Assembly: GCA_002366835.1 (NCBI GenBank)
Contig: DFBZ01000147.1
Location: forward strand, 81,176 to 102,398
DNA: 21,223 bases
Origin: Gammaproteobacteria bacterium UBA3067
GTDB taxonomy: Bacteria > Pseudomonadota > Gammaproteobacteria > Pseudomonadales > UBA3067
Direction of reading: 5' to 3'
The translations under genes were made by a program, and so were the position numbers. Shown here one piece after another: positions 1 through 7,466 of this stretch (its first letter is position 1; each line of letters begins with the position of its first letter). Under the pieces are notes generated by a model. The model was not told the DNA's origin and ran no database searches. It worked only from the letters and a program-made list of their open reading frames with translations.

Positions 1-28
1 AGAATTTCAACAGCCTGTTAAAGGCAAC
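1..28 (+). repeat. Interspersed repeat end at the window edge
   Basis: These first 28 bases are identical to the reverse complement of 18141-18168. They include a 20-base core (GAATTTCAACAGCCTGTTAA) that also occurs at 18421-18440 and, inverted, at 18148-18167, where it forms the ends of a small element. In this orientation the body of any element would lie to the left, outside the window. Reading through gives EFQQPVKGN, fused in frame to acyl-CoA synthetase sequence. This suggests the repeat sits inside that gene and that the window begins at a repeat boundary. Confidence 0.75.
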
Positions 29-1387
29 TCCGATAAAGACTGGGTATTAAGCTATGATGAATTTCTGACGCTTGGCGACACGATTAGCAACGCACAATTA
101 AAAACTGCCTAGGACAATGTAAAGAGCGAAGACACTGCCAGTATCATTTATACATCAGGCACTACTGGAGTGCCAAAAGGTGCCATACTCAGCCACGGAA
201 ACATCACCTTTACTACCCAATCCATTTTACAAAGTACCGATGTGCACCCAGGTGACTCAACACTTTCATTTCTCCCATTGGCCCATGTATCTGCCCGTGC
301 AATTTTATATGCGGGCCTGTATTCCAACACTACCACTTATTTTAATCGCAATATGGATACCTTGCTGGATGATTTTAAATCAAGCAAACCCCATTGGTTT
401 GCCAGTGTGCCGCGTATTTATGAAAAGGTGTATACCAAGGTCAACAGCGGGGCCGAAACCAAGGGTGGTTTTGCCTTAAAAATATTTCATTGGGCATGCG
501 AACTTGGGGACGAGGTTAGTGACTTAAATTCTGCACAAAAACAGCTGCCCATGGGCCTGCCGCCTAAATATGACATTGCCAATAAATTGGCTTTCAGTAA
601 ATTACACGATGCATTTGGCGGCCGCTTACGTTGGTGCATCAGTAGCGCAGCACCAATGAATCCCAGCATTGCCAAATTTTTCGATGGCGCGGGCATTCCC
701 ATACTGGAAGGTATTGGCATGACAGAAAACACCTCTTTTTCCAATTTAAACCGCGTTGATAATTATCGCTTTGGCACAGTGGGTCAGGCGGGCCCAGGCA
801 TTGAAGTTAAAATAGCTGACGATGATGAATTCCTGGTGCGCGGGCCAAATGTGATGCAGGGTTATTATAAAATGCCTAAAGAGACTGCGAAAGATATTAA
901 CGATGACGGCTGGCTATTCACCGGTGACTTGGCGTCCATTGATAATGAAGGTTTTGTATGTATCACCGGCAGAAAGAAAGGCCTGATCATCACCTCTGGC
1001 GGTAAAAATATAGCGCCTTCTGCCATCGAAGGCCTGATGGCATTATCCAAATATATTAGCCAGGTGTGTGTTATTGGTGATAAACACAAATATCTCACCG
1101 CATTAATTACGGCGGATCAAGAAACCATCGGGGAGTATTGCCAGATCCACGGAATCGAGTTTCGCGACCTAAGCGCCTTAGTGGATAACGAACAAATACG
1201 CGCACTGATCGAAACCGAGATTAATATCCGCAATCAGGAATTAGCCTCTTACGAAACGATTAAACAATTCTCCCTTGTTCCGGAATTTACCATCGAAAAT
1301 GAAATGCTCACCCCGATGCTTAAAGTGAAACGTAACGTGGTGATGAAACAGTATGCAGAAAATATCGAAATAATGTACGCTGAGTAA
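2..1387 (+). pseudogene. Long-chain acyl-CoA synthetase (AMP-forming), 5'-truncated with in-frame TAG
   Basis: This is a remnant of an ANL-superfamily ligase, which would activate a fatty acid to acyl-AMP and then acyl-CoA. The frame is open from base 2 but is interrupted by TAG at 110-112. Family-like sequence lies on both sides (WVLSYDEFLTLG before, TASIIYTSGTTGVPKG after). The ATP-binding P-loop is at about 149-181, the GMTE motif at 716-727, the TGD motif near 911-928, and the adenylation-lysine region (LTPMLKVKR) near 1307-1333. The C-terminus matches FAA1-type enzymes and ends at TAA 1385-1387. Such enzymes run to about 600 residues, so some 150 N-terminal residues are missing or lie beyond the edge. 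The first codons come from an interspersed repeat. A GTG at 170 could start only a truncated protein cutting into the P-loop, so a functional enzyme is unlikely. CAG to TAG is the simplest origin of the stop. Two ketoacyl synthase III genes follow on the same strand. Confidence 0.8.
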
Positions 1388-1417
1388 TCATTTTTCCTGA
1401 AAGGGCTTGGAAAGGGT

Positions 1418-2508
1418 ATGATGGATACCGATAATTCAAACTGGATGATGATGGAAGGCCAACAGGACAATGCGCCTTATAACAGTCGCTTTGAAAGCAT
1501 TAGTCGCAAGCTTCCTCAGCACATCCTCACCACCCGCGAGCTGATGGCCAGCACTCGGCATCACCCTGATATTCAGTTGGAAAGGCTTACCGGCATTCAT
1601 GAAAGGCGCATGTGCACCGATGGGGAAGACTCCTTCACCCTGGCTGTCGGGGCTGCATGAGATTGTTTGGAAAAATCCACTTATCAGCCCTGTGATATGG
1701 AAATGCTAATCAACTGCTCCATCACCAAATTTAAGGGCGGGCTTTCCAATCGATTTGAACCCGCCCTCGCCCATTCCATTAAAGACGCCATTGGTGCCTA
1801 CAAGGCCTTGAGCTTTGATATTGGCAATGCCTGTGCCGGCATGATGACAGGCGTCTTTATTATGAATGAATTTATTCTCAACGGTGAGATAGAGCGCGGC
1901 ATCGTCGTTAGCGGCGAGTCCATTGCAAACCCCAGCACCAATGCTGCGAAACAGATCCGGTTCATATTCAGCAAGCAACTCGCGTGGGCGATGCAGGCGT
2001 TGCGGTCATACTGGAGCGCGCACCCAAGGGGCAAGGTATTCCCGTAGCGGGTTTTACCACCCTTTCGGACCATAGCCGCCTTTGCCTTGGTTTCGCCAGC
2101 GCCGTAGGGCCTGGTGCCGCTATGTTTACCAAAGCCCGCACCATTCATAAAGTCGCCATTGATGACTCCCCTCCGCTTTTAAAGCAGGTACTCGATGCCA
2201 GCGGCCTCAGTTTTGGTGATATTGATTATGTCATTCCTCACCAGACATCGGCCCGCGCCATCGAAAAAGGCACGCGAGAAATTTCCGAACGGCTAGGGGT
2301 TTTCCCGAAAAATGTCGTCGTCATCGTGGACGAGTTCGGCAACACCGCTTCCACTACCCACTTTGTTGCGCTCTATAAATACCTTACTGAGGGGCGTTTT
2401 AAGAAGGGCGACAATATTATGCTGATTTCATTTGCGTCGGGCCTGGAAGTGGGCGTTATTATATTTACCATGGATAAACTGGTGGAGCATTATGGGCGTA
2501 AAGATTGA
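1418..2508 (+). pseudogene. 3-oxoacyl-ACP synthase III (FabH/OleA-like), broken by TGA and a frameshift
   Basis: Three consecutive reading frames together make one thiolase-fold ketosynthase III, which would condense an acyl thioester with a second acyl or malonyl unit. The first piece (from ATG 1418) ends at an in-frame TGA at 1658-1660. The same frame resumes immediately and runs to about 1980, where homology moves to another frame (VGDAGVAVILERAP, from GTG 1984) and continues to TGA 2506-2508. The whole triad survives: Cys at 1832-1834 (NACAGM), His at 2239-2241 (VIPHQTSA) and Asn at 2341-2343 (EFGNTAS). At the frameshift, close relatives would be expected to carry a few more residues between SKQLA and VGDAG, so a small deletion that is not a multiple of three is likely. 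The start lies 30 nt after the synthetase stop, and the end overlaps the next ketosynthase by 17 nt, indicating a former operon. Both lesions would abolish a full-length product. Confidence 0.85.
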
Positions 2509-3466
2509 GGCGGCTGCCACATCCGTACCCGAAAGCGGTGGAAACCTCGAACTGCTGCTTCCCCTTCTCAGGCGCCACCGGCACAAAGGTGCTCTCGCGC
2601 TCGCGGACGAAGCGGCAAACAAATGCCTGAATAAAACAAAGCGTCAAGCCGGTGAGGTAGGCTTACTCATCAATGTGGGAATTTACCGGGATAAAAACCT
2701 CGGCGAACCCGCGTTCGCCTCCCTGATACAAGAAGATATTGGTGCAAACCCCGGCGGAAAAAAGTCCGCACTCACCCCCACAAACCAGCACGGTACTTTT
2801 TCATTCGACCTCGCCAACGGAGCTTGTGGAGTGATCAATGCCTTCCATTTACTGGATCGTTTCACTCGATCCGGCATATTGGAACTGGGTATGATTGTGG
2901 CCCGCGACACCGACCCCGGCCCAGGTAAAACCCAAAATTTCCCCCACCCAGCAGCGGGCGGCGCTGTACTGCTTTCACAGGGTAAAGAGGGCGAGGGGTT
3001 TCGAGCCTTTCATTTCGAAAACTTTCCTGAATTTGAAACTATGCAGGAATCCCGTGTTAGCTGGCGAGCTAGCCAAATCCCTCTTCCTTTCGGATGGGGC
3101 GGAAAAAACGTATTACAGCTCAAAGAAGAACCGGGATATATCACGCGCTGCGTGGAATGTGCAGAGCTGGCATTAAACAGATTCCTGAAAAAGCAGCATC
3201 TGAATATCAATGATATCGACCTGATTATAAGCAGCCAGTATCCTCCTGAATTCCCCGATATACTGGAACAACACCTGAGATTGCCAGGAGATCACGTCGC
3301 GCGAGTGAGCGAAGCCTTCATGGGAGCACTTAGCGCAGCACCCATTGCCGGCATTGAAGCGAGCATGCGCAGTGGGCGTTTTCAGAAAGCCCAAAAAGTT
3401 GTATTTATTACGGTAAGCGCGGGGATTTCAGTCGGCTTGGCTTTGTATGAGCAAACGGCAATTTAA
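2492..3466 (+). CDS. Ketoacyl synthase III-like protein with degenerate active site
   Basis: This 324-residue thiolase-fold protein is related to FabH/OleA. The ATG at 2492 is preferred over the in-frame ATG at 2432 because GGTGGAG lies just upstream and it gives a compact 17-nt overlap with the preceding ketosynthase, typical of translational coupling. The nucleophile region is recognisable (FDLANGACG, Cys112) and the C-terminal GISVGLALYE matches the family's closing strand. The usual catalytic His segment (PHQ) reads ISSQYPPEF near 246-254, and the usual GN(T/S) Asn segment reads EAFMGALSAAP near 274-284. His and Asn therefore seem to be lost while Cys is kept. Together with the neighbour, which had a full triad, this resembles paired ketosynthases in which one subunit is not fully catalytic, as in PqsBC. 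That parallel is inference. The substrate is unknown, and the partner gene is now broken, so this gene may be on its way out. Confidence 0.7.
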   Translation: MGVKIEAAATSVPESGGNLELLLPLLRRHRHKGALALADEAANKCLNKTKRQAGEVGLLINVGIYRDKNLGEPAFASLIQEDIGANPGGKKSALTPTNQHGTFSFDLANGACGVINAFHLLDRFTRSGILELGMIVARDTDPGPGKTQNFPHPAAGGAVLLSQGKEGEGFRAFHFENFPEFETMQESRVSWRASQIPLPFGWGGKNVLQLKEEPGYITRCVECAELALNRFLKKQHLNINDIDLIISSQYPPEFPDILEQHLRLPGDHVARVSEAFMGALSAAPIAGIEASMRSGRFQKAQKVVFITVSAGISVGLALYEQTAI

Positions 3467-4127
3467 AGGAGCTGCCTGATTGGGGAGAATAAAGGCCAAC
3501 TTTTGACTTGCGCCTGAAAAGCAGCATTCCCAATAGAGCAACCCCTGTTAGTACTCCTGATGCAGTTTCTGGCACCGACTCAACTCCCCGAACCAAAGCC
3601 ACCCCCCAGTTCGGATTCTTATGTGCAACATCCCAATTTTGAGGGCTGGGGTCACTATCATCCATAAAGAACTGATTATCAATATTCTGTTCAACAAATA
3701 TTGTCGTAAAACTCGCCCAGTTTGCATGAAAAATACTGGACTCGTGTTCGTAAAAAGCCTTCGAAACCCGATTCTCCTGATAGACCAAATCGTCCACTTG
3801 GGTAAAGCCAAAAAGTTCGCCAAACTCAAAAGCTTTGACATTATCACTTTGACCGTTAAAAGCAGTAACCAAACCCGACATCTCGGTGGGATGGGCAATT
3901 CGCCAGTTACCGCCAGAGTAATCCAGCAGCGCTTGATCAAATGAATTTCCCAAGGTTTGATCCCAGCGCAACCACTCAAAATCTCCACCAGTTACGACGT
4001 TGGTATCGGTATCCAACATATAACCATTGTGTTCGATTAAAAATGCAAAGGCCATTTTTGAAAATAGGAGCGAAAACATGATTACTCCGCAAGACCTGAA
4101 TAGTAATCGCACGCTTTGAATATCCAT
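3408..4127 (-). CDS. Secreted protein with PEP-CTERM-like sorting signal
   Basis: This is a 239-residue exported protein of unknown function. The in-frame ATG at 4127 is preferred over 4133 because AGGGTGAG then sits about 6 nt upstream. An N-terminal hydrophobic segment ending near AFA looks like a signal peptide. The ectodomain is rich in Asp, Asn and Trp (GGDFEWLRWDQTLG, NWRIAHPTEM), a pattern common in PEP-CTERM exoproteins. Near the C-terminus are VPET, a hydrophobic stretch and FRRK, which is the PEP-CTERM layout with the second Pro changed to Thr. In the family, an exosortase cleaves near Pro-Glu-Pro at the inner membrane. Unusually, 32 more residues follow RRK, where such proteins normally end within a few residues. 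The codon after RRK is TCA, one change from a stop. The tail overlaps the ketosynthase gene on the other strand by 59 nt. No exosortase is visible here. Confidence 0.65.
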   Translation of the reverse strand: MDIQSVRLLFRSCGVIMFSLLFSKMAFAFLIEHNGYMLDTDTNVVTGGDFEWLRWDQTLGNSFDQALLDYSGGNWRIAHPTEMSGLVTAFNGQSDNVKAFEFGELFGFTQVDDLVYQENRVSKAFYEHESSIFHANWASFTTIFVEQNIDNQFFMDDSDPSPQNWDVAHKNPNWGVALVRGVESVPETASGVLTGVALLGMLLFRRKSKVGLYSPQSGSSFKLPFAHTKPSRLKSPRLP

Positions 4128-4313
4128 ACACATCTCACCCTATCTAACGCCACGCATAACAGAAGTAATGCAGCCAAGAACATAATAATTATAAAGCCGA
4201 TAAAGAACACGTAAATATTCACTATCTTGCTTTCTTCTAAGCCGATCTCAAAAGTGATTTATGCGCCTTGCCATGCAGGCCATTTGGAAACTCAAGAAGA
4301 TTTACAAGACGCG

Positions 4314-6335
4314 CTACGCCAGCAAACCTTCCAATTGCTGCTCGTCTATGACAATAACCCCCAAAGCCTGGGCTTTGCTTAGTTTGCTACCCGCTTCTTC
4401 ACCGGCCACCAGGTAATCGGTTTTTTTGGAAACCGAGCCAGAAACCTTTGCGCCTTGCTCCTGCAATTTAGCTTTGGCTTCTTGACGGGTGAAGCGGGAG
4501 AGTGTCCCCGTTAGAACGAAGGTTTTACCCGCCACCTGACTTTCTGATGCCTGCTCTGCAACGGCAACAGCCTCCCATTGCAACCCAGCATCCAACAAGG
4601 CGTGGATTACTTTCAGGTTTTCTTCTTGCTGGAAAAAGTGGTGGATATGCTGGGCGACAATGGGGCCAATATCCTCGACCGCCATCAACTGTTCTTCATC
4701 GGCAGCTTGGATTTTTTCCAGTGAAGCAAAGTTTCTGGCCAGCGATAGGGCCGTGGCGTCCCCTACCTCTCTGATTCCCAGTCCGTAAAGAAAACGCTGC
4801 AAGGTGCTTTGTTTGCTTTTATCTAGCGCATCTTTCACGTTCTGAGCTGATTTTGGCCCCATACGTTCCAGCTTGGCCAGCTGTTCGACTTGAAGCTGGT
4901 AGAGCTCTGCCACGTTGGTAACCAGCCCTTCATCCACTAGCTGATCTACCAGCTTGCTGCCCATTCCTTCTATATCCAAAGCGCGACGGGAAACAAAGTG
5001 TTTGATGGCTTCTTTTAGCTGTGCTTGACAAGCTAGCCCTGCATCACAGCGAACAATCACCTCGCCTTCAATATATTCCAACTCTGATTTGCACACGGGA
5101 CAGTGTTCGGGATGGCGGATCTGTTCTGCATTATCTGGCCGTTGCTCCATCATCACACGCTGCACTTTGGGGATCACATCACCCGCACGGCAGACCACAA
5201 CGAAATCATTGATGCGCACATCCAAACGTTTTATTTCATCCAGATTATGCAAGGTGGCATTGCTCACGGTAACGCCGCCCACGGAAACCGGTTTTAAACG
5301 CGCAACCGGGGTAATGGCACCTGTTCGCCCTACTTGAAAATCCACCCCCAGTAATTGAGTAAGCGCTTCTTCGGCTGGAAATTTATACGCAATCGCCCAG
5401 CGTGGCGCGCGGGTTACAAAACCCAGCTCTTCCTGAAGGGCTAAGGAATCCACTTTCACCACAACACCGTCAATTTCATAGGCCAGTTTGGCGCGTTTTT
5501 CTGCCATATTTCGGCAATATTCCGCAACGGCATCCGCGCCTTTCACCTGTGCTGCTTCTGGGTTTACCTTTAAACCCAGAGATTTCAAGTAAGCGAGCAC
5601 CTCACCATGAGTGAGTGGCAGCGGCTCACCCTCCATCCAACCAATTGCGTAACAATATATATCCAAAGGCCGCTCTGCTGCGATGCGCGGATCGAGCTGG
5701 CGCAAGCTTCCTGCTGCGGCATTACGAGGGTTAGCAAAGACTTTGACACCCTTTTCTTCCTGTTTTTGATTCAACTGAGCAAAACCCTTCAGCGGCAGAA
5801 TGACCTCTCCACGCACTTCAAGTTTCTGCGGAATATTGTCACCCATAAGCTGTAGGGGAACGCTGAAAATCGTTCGCACGTTGCTGGTAATATTTTCCCC
5901 AGTATGGCCATCACCTCGCGTGGCGGCGCGAACCAGTTTGCCATTTTCATAGAGCAAGCTTACGGCGAGGCCATCCAGTTTCGGTTCACAGGTAAAACTA
6001 ACGGGGCTTTCATCCCCTAACTGCTTCTGGATACTTTTTTCAAATTCACCCAACTCTTCGAGATCAAAGGCATTGCCGAGAGATAGCATTGGCACTTCAT
6101 GCTTCACCTCTTCAAAATGCGACAGAGGTATATCACCCACTCGCTGAGTTGGAGACTCTTGCACCAGCAAGCTGGGGAAGTTTTTTTCAATCTCTTGGAG
6201 GCGGCAGAAGAGTCGGTCATATTCGCTATCGGGAATGCTGGGTGCATCCGAAACATAATAGCGATAACTGTGATCATTGAGGGTTTTGCGCAGGGAGTCG
6301 GCTTCTTCAGCCGCTGCAGATAATTCAGCGCTCAT
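4314..6335 (-). CDS. ligA: NAD-dependent DNA ligase LigA
   Basis: This 673-residue enzyme seals nicks between Okazaki fragments and in repair, using NAD+. It is close to the usual ~670 length. In order it has: the Ia NAD-binding region with Tyr-rich SYRYYVSDAPSIPDSEYD (23-40); the adenylation motif KLDG with nucleophile Lys119; the conserved ATRGDG (138-143); the OB fold; a Cys4 zinc finger (Cys412, Cys415, Cys430, Cys436); helix-hairpin-helix repeats (about 455-575); and a C-terminal BRCT domain (about 600-673, KTFVLTGTL). The ATG at 6335 is 64 nt downstream of the zipA stop. The intervening DNA contains a six-base stem (GCAGGG/CCCTGC, 6371-6388) without a T-run, possibly a weak attenuator. 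It is the last gene of the smc-zipA-ligA block, an order conserved in many gammaproteobacteria. The gene is intact. Confidence 0.97.
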   Translation of the reverse strand: MSAELSAAAEEADSLRKTLNDHSYRYYVSDAPSIPDSEYDRLFCRLQEIEKNFPSLLVQESPTQRVGDIPLSHFEEVKHEVPMLSLGNAFDLEELGEFEKSIQKQLGDESPVSFTCEPKLDGLAVSLLYENGKLVRAATRGDGHTGENITSNVRTIFSVPLQLMGDNIPQKLEVRGEVILPLKGFAQLNQKQEEKGVKVFANPRNAAAGSLRQLDPRIAAERPLDIYCYAIGWMEGEPLPLTHGEVLAYLKSLGLKVNPEAAQVKGADAVAEYCRNMAEKRAKLAYEIDGVVVKVDSLALQEELGFVTRAPRWAIAYKFPAEEALTQLLGVDFQVGRTGAITPVARLKPVSVGGVTVSNATLHNLDEIKRLDVRINDFVVVCRAGDVIPKVQRVMMEQRPDNAEQIRHPEHCPVCKSELEYIEGEVIVRCDAGLACQAQLKEAIKHFVSRRALDIEGMGSKLVDQLVDEGLVTNVAELYQLQVEQLAKLERMGPKSAQNVKDALDKSKQSTLQRFLYGLGIREVGDATALSLARNFASLEKIQAADEEQLMAVEDIGPIVAQHIHHFFQQEENLKVIHALLDAGLQWEAVAVAEQASESQVAGKTFVLTGTLSRFTRQEAKAKLQEQGAKVSGSVSKKTDYLVAGEEAGSKLSKAQALGVIVIDEQQLEGLLA

Positions 6336-6399
6336 AAAAAGGCCAGTTCAGTGTTACGGGGAAATGAAGGCAGGGTATTTAGCCCTGCATAAAGTGCGT

Positions 6400-7353
6400 T
6401 TAATCGACCAATTCAAACTTTTGACTTGGAGCCATTTGTTTTCGGCAAAAGTCATCAATACGCTGGCGGTAGTGAGCAATGGTTTGTTGCGTAAGTGCGC
6501 TTTGGCTTTCATCACGCAGGTCACAATCGAGGACGGAGGCAATACGTTGCGCGGTTTCCAGCATGGTTTCAAAGGCACCACGCGGCGCCTGAGGGCCAGG
6601 CAAGGTCATAAACAAACAAACACCGGGAGTTTGCAGCTTCGCCATTGCATCCACATCAAAGCTGCCTGGTTTTACCATATTGACCAAACTGAAAAGTTTT
6701 CCGCCTTCTTCATCAGCGAGGGAATCAAGGCGATGAAACAAGCCCATGTCACCAAAACGCAGACCATTATTCAATACAACCTTAAGCAGGTCTTCACCGT
6801 TTATCAGGTTCTGTTTGGAAGAAAGGTTAATGGCGATAACATCTGTTGTGACCGCTGTTTTGACCGCTTTAGTTGCCGAGGTTTTTTTCTTTTCCGTAAC
6901 GGGTCGTGAGGAGGATAACGCTTCATCGAAGTCCGAGTGGCTTGATTTTTCTTGTGCGAGGAGATCTTCTTGGGGCAGGAAGGCACTGTTATTTAATAGG
7001 GGTTCATCCGCTGACAGATTGTCAAAGTGATCAGGCTGGGGCTCTTCGTCAAAAAAGTCTTGATCTGTAGCGCTTTCAGGGGCTGGGCGATCGGCCGTAA
7101 AAGGCTCCGTTGAAAGCGGAGCTTGCTGGTTGGGCAGCTGTGATTCTCTGACGATACGCGCATTGCCCCCAGGAAGCTCGGGGTTGTAGTCGCTGAACAA
7201 ATCCTCGTCAATTTCCTCTTCGCGCGGTTTTTTAATATCCACCTTTAAAGAGTTTTTACGTGAGTCTAATGCACGGCGCAAACCATCTAACAAGACTCCG
7301 AAAATAAAAAGGCCAACAACGACGATAAGGATTTCCCTAACACCTAATTCCAT
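6400..7353 (-). CDS. zipA: Cell division protein ZipA
   Basis: ZipA anchors FtsZ polymers to the inner membrane in the early divisome. The 317-residue product shows the family plan. A membrane anchor (about residues 4-27) starts almost at the N-terminus, followed by a short basic stretch (RRALDSRKNSLKVDIKK). A long acidic, Pro/Ser/Asp-rich unstructured linker spans about 45-165, and the C-terminal FtsZ-binding domain lies at about 170-310 (VIAINLSSKQNLINGEDLLKV and onward). The start ATG at 7351-7353 has a GAGAGAGA purine tract 7-14 nt upstream. It sits between smc (113 nt upstream) and ligA (64 nt downstream). A perfect TATAAT lies in the smc-zipA gap, so zipA-ligA may have its own promoter. 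ZipA diverges strongly between genera, but the location and architecture make this call firm. Confidence 0.95.
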   Translation of the reverse strand: MELGVREILIVVVGLFIFGVLLDGLRRALDSRKNSLKVDIKKPREEEIDEDLFSDYNPELPGGNARIVRESQLPNQQAPLSTEPFTADRPAPESATDQDFFDEEPQPDHFDNLSADEPLLNNSAFLPQEDLLAQEKSSHSDFDEALSSSRPVTEKKKTSATKAVKTAVTTDVIAINLSSKQNLINGEDLLKVVLNNGLRFGDMGLFHRLDSLADEEGGKLFSLVNMVKPGSFDVDAMAKLQTPGVCLFMTLPGPQAPRGAFETMLETAQRIASVLDCDLRDESQSALTQQTIAHYRQRIDDFCRKQMAPSQKFELVD

Positions 7354-7413
7354 GATTTATTCTCTCTCTCTGACAAACGCGCTTTTGGAATTTTTTCCAT
7401 GTTCTTTTAACCT

Positions 7414-7419
7414 ATTATA
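7414..7419 (-). promoter_or_regulatory. Candidate -10 box for zipA-ligA
   Basis: On the minus strand the smc-zipA spacer contains a perfect TATAAT about 60 nt before the zipA start. No good -35 box is found at 16-18 nt; the best nearby sequence is TTTTTG at 15 nt. The -10 match is exact, the rest is weak, so this is a candidate internal promoter giving a leader of roughly 50 nt. Confidence 0.4.
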
Positions 7420-7466
7420 GTAGCTTGTGAATGGCAAAAACTGCATCCTTTTTGATCTTTTATTTA

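Noticed and set aside
1658..1660. TGA as selenocysteine or recoding in the ketosynthase
   Set aside because: No SECIS-like hairpin was evident, the position is not catalytic, and the same gene has a separate frameshift, so a mutation is simpler.
6277..6909. 210-residue plus-strand frame
   Set aside because: It is antisense to zipA and the start of ligA, both firmly identified, and shows no domain.
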